Shown: in pieces, positions 50,136-62,016 of the stretch
How the letters are laid out: every line of letters starts with the position of its first letter
How positions within the stretch are numbered: the stretch's first letter is position 1
The notes under the pieces: generated by a model
Databases searched by the model: none
What the model was told of the DNA's origin: nothing
What the model saw: the letters and a program-made list of their open reading frames with translations, nothing else
Made by a program: the position numbers and the translations under genes
Assembly: GCA_030407085.1 (NCBI GenBank)
Contig: CM059582.1
Coordinates: forward strand, 162,370,001-162,434,000
Direction of reading: 5' to 3'
Source of the DNA: Trichopria drosophilae
Taxonomy: Eukaryota; Arthropoda; Insecta; Hymenoptera; Diapriidae
Length of the DNA: 64,000 bases

Positions 50136-50934
50136 CCCTTTTTTGCACAAATGAAAGAAGCAGGTACGTCAATATCAGCTCAGTTTCTGCAGTAGAAAGA
50201 TTTTTTTTTTTTTTGGAAAATATATTTCCAACAATGACCAAAAACCACTATTTCTGCAAAAATGTTGCAAAATAAAAAGAAAATGTCTTGTTTTTAGGTC
50301 GTATTTTCTATTTTTCATGGTTTTTCAATCGAAACGGATTATAATCAATGAAATGCTTAAATAGAAAGTGATCTTGATTGTTGAACATAAATAGTAACTA
50401 ATAGAATATTTGAAACTCATGAAACTGAAACACATTTATGGAACAACGATTCATATAAGAGGTACAATTTACTTAAGGTGGTCATTATGGATCTTCCATT
50501 TTGGATTTATCAACTCAAAATATAATTTTCTTCCATAACCAGTCAATATTTATATCATCATTATAGTAAAAAAAAAAACTTCTAAAGCCAAAAACTTCTA
50601 AGGTCATTGCTTCTAAAAAATATTCTATTAGTATATTATTTATGTTCAACAATCGGTATCACTTTTTATATATGCATTTCATTGATTATAATCAGTTTCG
50701 ATGCAGAAAATAGTGAAAAATAAAAAAAACGACCTAATAAACATGGCATTTTCTTTTATTTAGCAAAATTTTTGCAGCAATAGTATTTTTCGGCCATTTT
50801 CTCGACGGGAATCTATAGAGCACGCTTTAAAATAGACAGAAATATATTTTCCAAAAGTTAAACAAAATTCTTTCTACTGTAGAAACTGAGCTGATGTTGA
50901 CGTACCTTCTTCTCTCAGTTTGGGCAAAAAAGGG
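50136..50934. mobile_element. 799-bp piggyBac-like element, TTAA target
   Basis: TTAA lies on both sides (50132-50135 and 50935-50938). The ends CCCTTTTTTGCACAAATG and CAAAAAAGGG begin arms that share GGTACGTCAACATCAGCTCA-type sequence (left 'ACGTCAATATCAGCTCAG') and TTTCTGCAGTAGAAAG. Further in, the arms share CCGATT/AATCGG and ATTTCATTGATTATAATC blocks, so most of the element is a foldback. Confidence 0.85.
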
Positions 50935-51462
50935 TTAATAATTCGGTTAGGGTTATGGCTGAAGTCCAGTCTAGACAACCCTATTCATTCGGATTCTGAA
51001 TAAAAGGAAAGTTAAACGTCGGGTTCCGATCATAGACCGATCAGTATCTCAAATCTCACCGGGCTGAAGTCTGAAAAGCGCGACAAGCCCGGTCGGGTCC
51101 TGGATACAATCAGAGTAACCCGGGTGGATTCAGATCAGTGATAGGTTGAAAATTCTATTTGTGTTTTAAAATTCCATTTTAACTTAATTGACTTGTGATA
51201 TAGGATTTTACTGATTTGTGCAATGAAGATCCTGCTTCGACGTATTTTAGATGTGAGGATTTTCATTTCACATATTTCTAAGTAATAAAGTGTATTCAAT
51301 TAGAATTTTCTCATAATTACAAGTTTAACTTATTCGAATACGGAGATTACATTTTTCAAAATGTTCACATACGACAAAGAATTTTACAAACAGATCCCAC
51401 CTTTTGTTTACATGTTATTATTTTAACTTATTCACTTTATAAGAGTGCAAGGACCGTTTTGT

Positions 51463-51606
51463 TTAGTTTTTTCTACCGTTACCGTAAAGGGAGGTCCATA
51501 GCATGTATTCTATTTTAGGATAGTAAACCCCCATTACACCATAATAAAATGCGAAGTATACAATAATCGAAGGTGCTACTTTGTATGCAACATCAATTGT
51601 CGATCT
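51463..51606 (-). CDS. Possible terminal exon of a small membrane protein
   Basis: The minus-strand frame ends 'TSLYGNGRKN' and stop. It carries one strongly hydrophobic segment, 'VAPSIIVYFAFYYGVMGVYY', flanked by charged residues. An acceptor-like CCTACCATTTTAG precedes the conserved-looking part at 51606. Upstream, at 51800-51720, another minus frame reads 'DVDPIKTIKWMLHL', but I cannot join the two with a good donor. I do not recognise the family. It may be an intron-nested gene, a processed relic or chance. Confidence 0.2.
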   Translation of the reverse strand, partial: RSTIDVAYKVAPSIIVYFAFYYGVMGVYYPKIEYMLWTSLYGNGRKN

Positions 51607-54600
51607 AAAATGGTAGGAAAAACATCGTCGTAAATTACAGGATGGTGACACACCAAAACTCTCAATGTTTCATGTCAAGAACTCTCTTACATGGTATTAT
51701 TAATATTAGATTTTTGCATCCTTGGCACGTATCGGTCGTTAAATGCAGCATCCATTTGATTGTCTTAATTGGGTCGACATCTGGTTTGCCACGAATCTTC
51801 ATCAACATCATCTTTCTCATGTCTTTCTCACTCGCTCTTGTTCTCGTTTCTTATCTCTATATACCGTTCAAAATATTTCGATATATGTAGGCAGAGAATA
51901 TGCTTGCCCAAAATTAGCAGGAATATCACAGCAGATTTTCAAAAATCGAAACAACTTTTTCTAATGTATTGTAATTCCTTAAAAGAGTTCAAATAAATTT
52001 TAGCAGGGAGACTCGTTGTGCTGGTTATGGTTTTTATGTAAATGTGTTTTGACCAGCTGCTGCTGATCTAATCAGGAAAATATGTTCTGACGTTTTCGCT
52101 TACTCGACATATGCTATTTTTATTCCAAACCGTTCGATCAACTCTGTTGATTGGGGTGAAGTATTAGTCTCTTCGATTAAATATCCATCAAGACCACTAG
52201 TTGTTGGTACTTATGAAATTGTATACCTCTGAATCGACCGATTATCTGTCTGTTTTGTATTTATAAGTGTTAACGATACCCGAAATACATATGTATCACT
52301 AAATTTTCTATTTATACAGTTCTTAAGCAATTACAGTTATAAATATATCTCTCAAAAATGGAAAAAATCGCATTCTTTTCTAATTTCATGTCCTTTTTTT
52401 AGAACGTGTAACCCAACTAATCAGGAACGTTAATTTATTCTTCACTTTTACTCACTTGCAAGTGAAGAAATATAAACACTGAGTACAATATGAACGTCAT
52501 TTAAACTATTAACTATTGGAAATATTTAGTATCTTTATAGCTTGATATATTTGAGATGACAAAATGAAAGTTGTATTAAATAAATTGTATACGGAGTTTT
52601 ACAAAATGCACTTATAATAACTTAAATATTCAGTTCCCACTTAGTATTTTCATTTAAACTTACTAAATATTTTTATAACTTTTTGATTGTCGTAAAATGT
52701 GTATATAAGTTTTATAGTCTGGTACGAAAAATTAAGTGTGCTCTATTTTCTGGCCTTAAAAGTAAAAAACATAGTATTTCAACTTGTTAAATTGCTTCCG
52801 AATTCTGGTTTCTTTATATGCATTTTTATGCCATAATCGTTATTATAACAATACAGAAGCTGCGTGGAAGATTGGTCTAACTTGCTATAGGTTCAATTCA
52901 GTGGAGACACATGTTTATGTACTTTTTCTGAAATCTAATTGTTCGAATTGGGAGTTATTTTTTTTATGCATTTTTTTCAGAATTTCGGAAAGAGTCCTTT
53001 CTTCGAAAAATGTAAATTGGAAACTTTCGAATGATTTTCTGACCTTATCTTGTAGTCATACGTGAAAGTGGATATTTTCATAAAAAAGGATATAAAAAAA
53101 GCTATGAAAAACATGTCGTAAATTACTTATCCTGACACTTTTGAGCTTGGAATATACTTCTTTTGCGTGTACTAACGACGCGCAAACGGGAAAACTAAAA
53201 TTATACATTGTGTGACAAAAATTACCGATGTGACATGGAATGCCCCATGGAAGGATCCAAATTTCAATCCAAGTCCTTATTTTTTGAGAAAAATGGCCAT
53301 ATGCCCTTTAAATCGAAAAAATATGTTTTTATTATGTTTACGCCAAAATGTCACCATAAAGTACTATTTAGAACCTATTTTACGTAAGACATGATATTTT
53401 AAATCACTGTATTAATCTTCTGACAACAATATGTAACTTCATTTTCATGAATTTTACCAATCTAACCAATTTATTAACTTTAAATAGTAATATTAAATAG
53501 TTGGTTTACTCCGGCAGTTTTAATGTGCTTTAATTGTGTTTTTAAGTCTATTTATGTTCATATTTCCCCCCGAGCTCATACCGATGAATCTAAAAGTGAT
53601 GGCAGTATTTGCGACATACACTATTCTAATGTAAAACGTGGCGATTCAGCGAGAAGCCATTAATTTCCAGTGCATTTACTACTGGAAATTAGTGATAATT
53701 AACTGAACCGCATTGCGTTGCATTTTATTTAAATTGAGAAAGGAAATAATTCCTGATGGAGACTATTTTTAACGAATAAACATAATAGAGATATTATGAA
53801 ATTAGAACCAATTTAAACAGAATTTAAAAATAAATATGAAAGGAAGTAATTAAAAATTCCTGGTAACTGTCGAGAGGGTTCCAACATTTACAGGACGTGG
53901 GTATAAACTAATCATATTCAGAGTAATTTTAATATGGGTTTCATAACGAATTGTGCAGGAAGCTTAATATTTTTTTTACACAATTCAAGCCAAAATAGCG
54001 ACAACTTTTAGGAATTGCAAATTCTACCAAAAACTACTGTTTTTAACAATTCATATTATTTTAGTCATGACTTTGTTAATAACAACATTATTTTGATCTT
54101 TGCCAACTAACATTGCATCTATATTGATTACTCGTCTTGCTTTGCTATGTTGATAAAATTAAAAGTTTTACAAAATTTAAATCATTTCACTGCGCCATTG
54201 GTAAATTATAACCCGACGAATCTATTGCGAGCTGCAGTAACAGCTGCAATTTTAAAAGTTATAATGAATGCACAATTAAACGAGTTTCAAGACTGTCACA
54301 TTTTCCGGTCGCTGGGCTATGCGCGGTCTTTTGCCAAATTTAACCTCCTGCTCACCCTCTTTCTACAGAAGCAGAGTGGATGTTCTTCGAGTCGTGAATA
54401 GGTGCTTTACTTCAATACTTCCGATATAAAAATATCGTTATATAAAAAACATAAAGCAAAAAATAATTGACGTAGATTATTTGTAATAAAAGTGCAACAA
54501 GAAATAAAACTTTATAGAAACGTTAAGGTTATTGTTCTGACCAATCTGATTAGAATAAGATTATAATTAAAAAAAAATTAATTGTTTATTTAATAATTAA

Positions 54601-55294
54601 CAGAGTCATTTATTTCCTTATTGTATGCTTTTTATGTTAAATACATCTCAGTTTAGTGATAATAATGATGCAATATTGCTGATGGAAGTCCATTAAAGAA
54701 AAATTTGTTCAACCTACCTGCATAGCTGGAACACGCGTTATTTGTCAAAATTAGATTAGTTCTGAATTTATTATTTATAAAAAAACACTAATCTTCGTGA
54801 ACTTTGAACGCAATAGAGGGCTCTGTAATACTTATGGACACGTGCTAGTAACGCGTAATGCGAAACGACGTACAGGGCCGAACGAACCATTTGATGATGC
54901 AATTAGATGCTTTAAACGAGTTAAACGCGCTATACATCCGTGTCAAACCCGGAATTTCAGATGTTTCTTCAACTTGTTCCCGTGAGAAACAATTGTCCGA
55001 TATCCGAGTCTATTATTTTATTAAGTGTAGGGGTAAAGTATGTGAAAATTGGTGCTGTCGATGGAGGTCTGTGGAGTGTTACATCGAAAAATAGGAAGTG
55101 ACCAAGATTATATTCGATTGAGATCCAAAAATGAGTTGTGCAAATTTCGAAAATCCTATTTTAAATGTCGAAGAAGATCCGCAATGGAATGGTCTAAAAC
55201 AATTTTTCTAAATCGAATCATTACAGCAGTTTATTGAGTACCTCATGTTCACGTAAAATTTAAAAAATACCATCATTTTACGATCCAATGTCAG

Positions 55295-55350
55295 GAAAAA
55301 TGTTTTCCAACTTATTTAAAACGTTTTAAATAAGTTGGAAAACATTTTTC
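55295..55350. repeat. Perfect 56-bp palindrome without spacer
   Basis: Arms of 28 bp are exact reverse complements around a central AAAACG|TTTT-type dyad (centre between 55322 and 55323). The arm reads GAAAAATGTTTTCCAACTTA, then TTTAAAAC. No target duplication or longer element border was recognised. Confidence 0.95.
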
Positions 55351-56025
55351 AACATTTTGTTCGTTTGTTGAGGCCATTTTTGGCCATTAATTAATTACGT
55401 GTAAGTGCTACAGAACCGGTTTAAATTGCATTTTATGAAAGTTTTCCGAAAAAAACGTTTTGTGCGATATCTATGCCATATTTTGATACAAATAAAAAAT
55501 GAAAATTTTCTAATCATTGATAGCTACAGTTCCTGTAAATTATCTGTTTTATTAAAAAAGATACCGCCAATTTAAAAATAGCTATTTGAAGCCGTTTTTT
55601 GCAATAACTAAGTAATTTTTGTATTAATTTACAATCCAGACTGCTACTTTGTAGGTTTTTATAAGATCTATAACTCTTGTACGAAACATTCAATTTATAA
55701 AAGGCATAATTTTTTGACAACTTTGGGCGCTGTTTTAAATAACTTCCGAAAGCAACACCAACTGTTTAATTTTATTTTTAATAAATTCCCCAGATTTTTT
55801 CCGATTTTTTATGATTTTTCCATATCCCATAGCTCAGGCGGCCAGATTGGAACGTAAAAATACAATTTCCCTGGACTATAACCAATTGAAAGCACTAAAC
55901 GGTTGATTACCTCAAACAACCCTTTTTTTGCGTGAATTTAAGCATTCAACGATTTTAATATATTCGACTGACGATGTTGACCAGGGATATTTCTACACCA
56001 TAATTACATAATAAATAACATCAAA

Positions 56026-56229
56026 CTCTCTAAATTTCTTGGAGTGAGAATTCATTCTTTAATTAGTGAAAACCGAGCAACTCTCGTGTAAGAGTGAATA
56101 TTCAACTCTTTAAGAGTGAAAATTCACACTTTCCTTCCGAGTCGTGGAGTTGAATATTCACTCTTTCATGAGAGTGGCTCGGTTTTTACTAACCAAAGAG
56201 TGAATTCTTACTCCAAAAAATTTAGAGAG
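56026..56229. mobile_element. 204-bp palindromic MITE (ACTC-rich family)
   Basis: The ends CTCTCTAAATTT and inverted CTCTCTAAATTTTTTGGAG start arms of ~95 bp that share GGAGT(G/A)AGAATTCA, AAACCGAGC and GAGTGAATATTCAACTC. The whole element would fold as a hairpin. Relics of the same family are seen near 18540 and 29800. Confidence 0.85.
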
Positions 56230-56646
56230 AAACCCATATAACGTTATGAGCTCCCGAGGAACAATAACAAAATGTTGACAACTGTATTATATCCACTGTT
56301 CTTAGTTTATCCATATCACTAGTAACAATTTTCTAAATATATCGAAACCTAGGATTGCAAACATTTCTCTCGTCGCTATGAGTTATGTATTAAAAACACG
56401 AAGGGAAAGCGTTTAAATAGAAGAAGACGAAACGTTAAAATTAAAGATGATTGTAAAAAGTAAATCGTTAAAATGTTTAGGTGTTTCAAATTAATTTATA
56501 AAAAATAGTATCTACTATGATCTAGTGCGATATAAATTACTTAATTGATTTTAAAATATAAGTCAAAGTCAATAAATAACATATTTTTTTTCAAAAGTTC
56601 CCGCATGGTCATTTTTCAATGATTAACTATTTAAAAAATATTAATA

Positions 56647-56770
56647 CACTGGAAAAAAATGTACTAATTTCAAGTCAATATTTCCAAACTATTTTTCTAT
56701 TATAAGTCAATATTTGGTTTCGACTATTCAAGTACATATTTTCTTGAAATTAGGAAATTTTTTTTCAGTG
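56647..56770. mobile_element. 124-bp MITE, TA target
   Basis: The ends CACTGGAAAAAAATG and inverted CACTGAAAAAAAATTTCC are flanked by TA. Inside, 'AATTTCAAG' and 'AAGTCAATATTT' are repeated in inverted and direct copies. Confidence 0.8.
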
Positions 56771-56850
56771 TATAAAGTGAAACACGCTTTACCATGGATT
56801 AGTCACTTTTTCAAGCAGTCACTCACCAAAATAAGTAAAAAAACTCCATA

Positions 56851-57047
56851 CTAGAAAAAAAGATTGTTTGGGACAACCAAATAGTTTCTCTAAGAAATAA
56901 ATTGGTTACTACCCAATCAATTATTGGAATAATACAATACTAATCAATTAATTAGTGTAACTATTTCCTTAGTTGCCCCAACCAATTGCTCTTCTGGATC
57001 TGAGGGCACTAAGCGTTTGGTAGCCCCAACCAATTCTTTTTTTCGTG
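56851..57047. mobile_element. ~200-bp MITE with AAAAAAAGA ends
   Basis: The left CTAGAAAAAAAGATTG and inverted right CACGAAAAAAAGAATTGG are followed by (T/G)TTTGGG(A/G) on both arms. Multiple AACCAATT copies lie inside. Confidence 0.65.
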
Positions 57048-57932
57048 CACTGATATATTCGCAAATTACACTAATCGAAGCATTGATTCGATTGATGTAA
57101 CGTTAAAAAATAATGCATAACTAATAAAACAGTAGTTTCTCTTTTTTTATTAGCATTATTTCCATTGCATTATTAATATGATAAATTTGTATAAAAAAAG
57201 AAAGTTCAAATTTATAGTGTTTTTTATGTAAAAATCAACGTTTTGAATTTAGGAGACATTTAAATGCAATACTGACTACGTCAATCAAAAATATATATAA
57301 TCGAAAATAGTAGACTAGGTTACTTTCAAGAAAATATTAATATATTTTCCTGTCGAGATCAAAGCACGAAAAATAAAAAATATGTATCGGTGGGATTTAA
57401 TAGGTTTAGTGGTTTGCAACAAATGAAAAGTATATTTATGGTAATAATATAAATTAGATATGATGATCGAAACTTGCTAGTACAGGTATACACCGTATTA
57501 ATTGAAATGAACCGAAAAGCAATTCCTGCGTCTAATAGTGTTTAAAATCTTGCTTAAATTTTTTTTTTAAATATTTCGAAATGGTAACACATTAGCTTTC
57601 CATTGAACATCAGCGCATTCAATACAGCAGCTGTAGTTAACGCAAATGATACAATGACATCTTATCCTTGACTATTTCTTGCATAATTCCCTCCTGTCTT
57701 ATTATTATGTCATAATAAGCAACCCGATGCGAAGTAATGATATTGTCCGTTGACACGGCCGTAATAATAAATTGATTCGCTGTGAGCTAGAATATTTCAA
57801 TGTCATTTCGTAATCGTATCTGAGTCGTGACGTTATTTTGATCCTCATTTATAGCAAGTTGCACTAGTTTTTCAAAACTGTGTTTTGTTGATTATAGTTC
57901 GCGAATACTGAATCTCCGACTTTTCGTTGCAG

Positions 57933-58185
57933 AAGCGGATTTGGGTGGACGTTTGCGATATGGTGGTTCGTTGAGGATCAAATCTCTGAAGAAACAGTCG
58001 GGTCTGCAAGATAACAATCTACTTTGTGTTCCTCCTAGTCCAATTCCAAGACGTCGCAAAATTAACCGAGAAAGTACACTTGCGGCAACAGTTAGTACAC
58101 CTACAGTCACAATAAGTGCACCAACGACAGAGCACCTTGCAAGAAATCTCTTGCAGTTCGGATGTCCCGCAGTGTCAATACAAAC
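57933..58185 (+). CDS. Internal exon downstream of cassettes A/B, unrecognised protein
   Basis: The exon follows a strong acceptor (CTTTTCGTTGCAG) and ends at GTGAGT. It starts in phase 1 and ends in phase 2. It encodes ~84 residues: 'EADLGGRLRYGGSLRIKSLK', a basic stretch, 'CVPPSPIPRRRK' (a proline-basic, SH3-type or phosphorylation-prone segment), a Thr/Ser-rich 'TVSTPTVTISAPTT' run and 'HLARNLLQFGCPAVSIQT'. Codon use and GC content stand out from the surrounding intron. It looks like the disordered N-terminal part of a signalling or scaffold protein. Later exons are not visible in the window. Confidence 0.6.
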
Positions 58186-61185
58186 GTGAGTACAAAATAT
58201 GCTTTTTTTGCGTTTCCTGCAGTATTCATCCCAGTTTTTCACTATATATTCTTATAACTTACTATATTATGTATATTACAAGTAAATTTAAAAAAGGCAG
58301 TATTTAAAGTTGGAAAGTTGAAAATCAGTTAAAAACAATGTATAGGGAAGTAAAGTACTAGGTTTACTAAAACCTAGTCCCCACTATTTTTTATTCGTAC
58401 AAAGTTCTCTAACCGCGCCTATTACCTAGATACCAAATTTATACAGTGAATTCCATTAATTTTAAGTAAGTAAAAACGTACATTTTCCTATTCAAGTGGA
58501 ATGGAATAATGACAGTTTTCTTATTACGTGTTATCTGTGTATTTCTACATTTACAAAATTAAGGAGGTCTGGAAAAACTTAGTTCAGATCAGCCAATTAC
58601 TTGCATAAATTAATAATATTAGTGCAAGATTCCCATTTTTAACAATTTTCATAAAAATCATAGTATGCTACTCAATATATCGAAAAATTGCTTATCAGTT
58701 CACGAATAATTTTTATGCGTTATAAAACTGATAATGTTAAATCAATTATTTAGTTATTTTATTCATTTATTGTTAACTTTTTTTCATAAAAAATCCGTAA
58801 AATCAATATTAAAATAGATTAAGTTATTTTCTCCTTTATTCTGAATAATATGCTGTTATATTGATACAAAATCTGTTGAAGGTTTTGAAATTTCTAAATC
58901 CACGGAGATTACACTAGGAACATGGAGATTACATACATTTGGATTTTATTAAAATGATTCGCAGTGGAAAAACTTTATAGATAAATAACAATATTTCCCA
59001 TACATAAACGTAAACTGTATCGAAAGAAGCTTCCGCTCCTCCCTTTCTTTTTAATTTATTTCCTCGATTAAAATGAGAGCGTTTCTTTTTCGCAACATCT
59101 TTTCTTCCAGATTTACTTTTTATTTTTGGCACATCCTTAGTTCGTCCGTGTTCACAAGTACACACTTCCAGGCGAACTCTTATCATCCTACAACTGCAAA
59201 ATATACGTGCAGGAGCTTCGTTTATTGAACTAATTCCGAGCATTCGAAAATATTCCAGAAAGTTGTTCATTAAGGTATAAAGAAATTTTCCGGAAAATTC
59301 TTCAAAAAAGAAAGAAAAATCATCATTTCATTAATAGTTTAAAAGTTATGAATGTTGTATTTGATAGTGATCCAATATTCTGCACGATTATTAATGCAAT
59401 GAAGATGCAACTTTCTACAAATGTTGTTTATACCTTAACGTCATATCATATCATATCATTTTTTCATTACATGCACAAAACTGTAATGATCAATTTCTTT
59501 TTTTATGCATTTAAAATTTTCAAAATTGACTGTGATATAGCGATTTAAAATAAAAAAATATCAGTCCTGTTTCTCTCTTTCCGTTTAGAAGCCTTGTACT
59601 TTGACTGTCGCGGCTAGTTAGCGACTCCCGGAAATTAAAAATAAGGCAATTCTTATCAATTCATGGTTTAGTCTTGATATAGAAATTCACAGGCTTCCCT
59701 ATATCAGTTATACTTTATTCTAACATAATCAGGGTTTAATCAGTGCATATTCAGGGAACCTGATCGGGATAACTTACTGGAACCTGATCATGTCCTGATC
59801 TGGGTACATTCAGGAGTGACCTTTATTTAATTGCTGCAGTGTACGAGGTGCCATTTTTCACGCACACTGTTAAAATTAATATGAATAGAATTACTTTATA
59901 TCTTTCATTTTATGATATAATGGCTTTAGTTTTATTTTCAATTGTATAGTACGAAATTATGGTAGCGTAAACAGTATATTCTGCAACAAGGGAGCGAATT
60001 AAGTGATTGCGGATAAGGGCAAGTTTATATTTTGTTCCCGTTATATATGAAGCAAAATAGCATTTTGCACTCAGAGAGTGAGAAAATATATTATCAGAGA
60101 AAGTAACATCAGTTGAAGGTGATTTGCAGCAATCGATTCTTAAATAATGAAAGTTTACCACGTAGATTACAATAACTCCATTCTTATAACATCTCAACAA
60201 CCAATAATTTATTTTTAAAAAGCACTTATCTCAGAATATGGATTATTCTCCTCGGGCGTTAAACTCGCCCTCTTCGGTAAACATCTAATTTTCTCCCTTG
60301 TTGCATTATATACTATTTGCGCTACCATATTTTAGTACCATAAAGTTGAAAATAGAAACACTAAATATTTTTAATGCGCTTGGTCTCCTCAATGAAATGG
60401 AAATTATGAACAAGCAAACACCCCACGGTGTTGACTGACACGCGGTGTACAGAATGTACGCGACATGTATAGGTACTGTTTATAATACCTGGGCATTGAC
60501 GAAACCCTTCCTGTGCTCAGATATTATCAAAGGCATCTTCACAATCAATAATAAAATATTTAAGATCTTCGGAAGCTTTTAGGGCTTGTGCGAATTCGAC
60601 TCAATTTTAATTTTCGGTTGACCTTTTTGACATCTACATGACGCATTTGACAATTACATTTCATCACCACTCTAATTTGGAATTAAAACCAGCTTTTTTT
60701 ACTTTGATAGCATTTGGATGCTAACAAAGTATTTTTTGAATCTATTTATGGAAGTTTTTTAAATAAACCTTCGAAAAATAAATTGAAAAATTGGGAAACC
60801 CACGTATATTACAAATTAAAGTTTATGATCATCAAGAATTCATTTTTTATGTACATTTGGCATTTTTTAAGGTTGAATTAAGCATATTTAATACGGCAGA
60901 ATTTATTCATAAGTCCAGTGATACGCAATTAACTAATTATCAGTCAGAGACATAAATATGCACGTTTTTTTAATTTCGACTATTTTTTATTTGACAATTT
61001 ATAAACTGAAATTGCCCAGCCAATAAAGGATAATACCTATTTAATAATTCTCTTATATTTATTTGCCTTGTTTATGTTTAATACCAATCAAAATCGATTT
61101 CATCTCACTCTTCGACAGATAAAGTCGAACAATTCATCCAAATTTCACTAAATATATAAGACAGGCCAATATGATTTTGTTATTC
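58186..61185. other. Intron or intergenic, one doubtful ORF
   Basis: AT-rich, without a visible next exon. At 59270-58929 a minus-strand frame of 113 residues contains 'VCTCEHGRTKD' and a lysine-rich 'KKKRSHFNRGNKLKRKGG', with a TTTTGCAG acceptor-like site inside. It could be a decayed exon. I do not call it a gene. At 59700-59840 repeated CTGATC / CCTGATC motifs suggest a MITE relic. Confidence 0.3.
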
Positions 61186-62016
61186 GAAAGTGGAGGGTTA
61201 TTTCCGAAGTAATTTTTTGCGTAGAATTGAAATCCGAACTCAGAATCACCACGTCACGAGTTTTGAGACATTTGAGGTTATGTGCCAAAAAATTCCATTT
61301 TTGTTATTTTTGAGGATGTGTACAGAAGGCACAAATCCTTAGGAATTTTTTTGAGTTAGATTATACAGTACTTATACTCAATCACTATAATGTGAGAGAT
61401 GCAGAGTTCAATTGCGACTTTTCTTCACCAAAATATGCTAATTAGAAATGACACTATACATGTAAAATTAATGTTCCTTGAAATTCCCTTGGAAGACGAG
61501 CTCAGGTCAAATTCAATGTTACAAAACCTGTATACAAATAAAAACAACGTCAAATTTGAGTATTTACAACTAAAAACATGTTTCAATATTGTGAATGTTT
61601 TTTAAGACTTTTTTCTACGCCATTATGAACCCGCTTTCTTCAATTCGAAAATTTTAATATGTCAACTTCAAATTCGTATTCGGTAACTCCAAATACCCCC
61701 ATCACTGCAAATGCTCATGACACCAATAGGGCATGTCTCATAATTTCGAAGTAGCGTAATATTCTGAAGAAAAAATTGCAATTGAACTCATCTAATCTCA
61801 AATTGACGCGAAAGAGTGGTACATTGTGAACCAACGAATGGAAACCACCATCAAAATTTTGTGTCTTCTGCACATAACCTCAAAAAAAGCCAAAAACCTA
61901 AAAAATTCTTTGGATTCACAACGTCACATATCTCAAAATATTGACGTAATGGATCAATTCTGACAACGGATTCGGATTCTATCCAAAAACTATTTTGGAA
62001 TTGACCCTCGACTTTT
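61186..62016. mobile_element. ~830-bp foldback element
   Basis: The left GAAAGTGGAGGGTTATTTCC and inverted right AAAGTCGAGGGTCAATTCC begin diverged arms that also share AGAAT(T/C)(G)AA(A/T)CCG, TTTTGAGA(C/T)AT and GAGGTTATGTGC. The centre holds only short chance frames. Confidence 0.6.

Larger units (their letters stand above)
37290..57932 (+). other. 20.6 kb intron after cassette B
   Basis: No exon of the host gene is visible between the cassette B donor and the acceptor at 57931-57932. The listed inverted-repeat elements lie here. Around 37500-37560 a TAATAAGCTTTATTAACCCC stretch may be a LINE tail. Bases 39000-40140, 43500-45580, 45960-50130 and 51000-55290 are otherwise AT-rich with no clear gene except the doubtful ORF near 51500. 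Confidence 0.45.

Noticed and set aside
57892..58242. 116-residue minus-strand ORF
   Set aside because: It is antisense to the 57933-58185 exon, which has proper splice sites and phase on the plus strand.
58929..59270. 113-residue minus-strand ORF with a lysine-rich stretch
   Set aside because: Some exon-like features but no recognisable domain and an unconvincing C-terminus; noted in the gap entry only.
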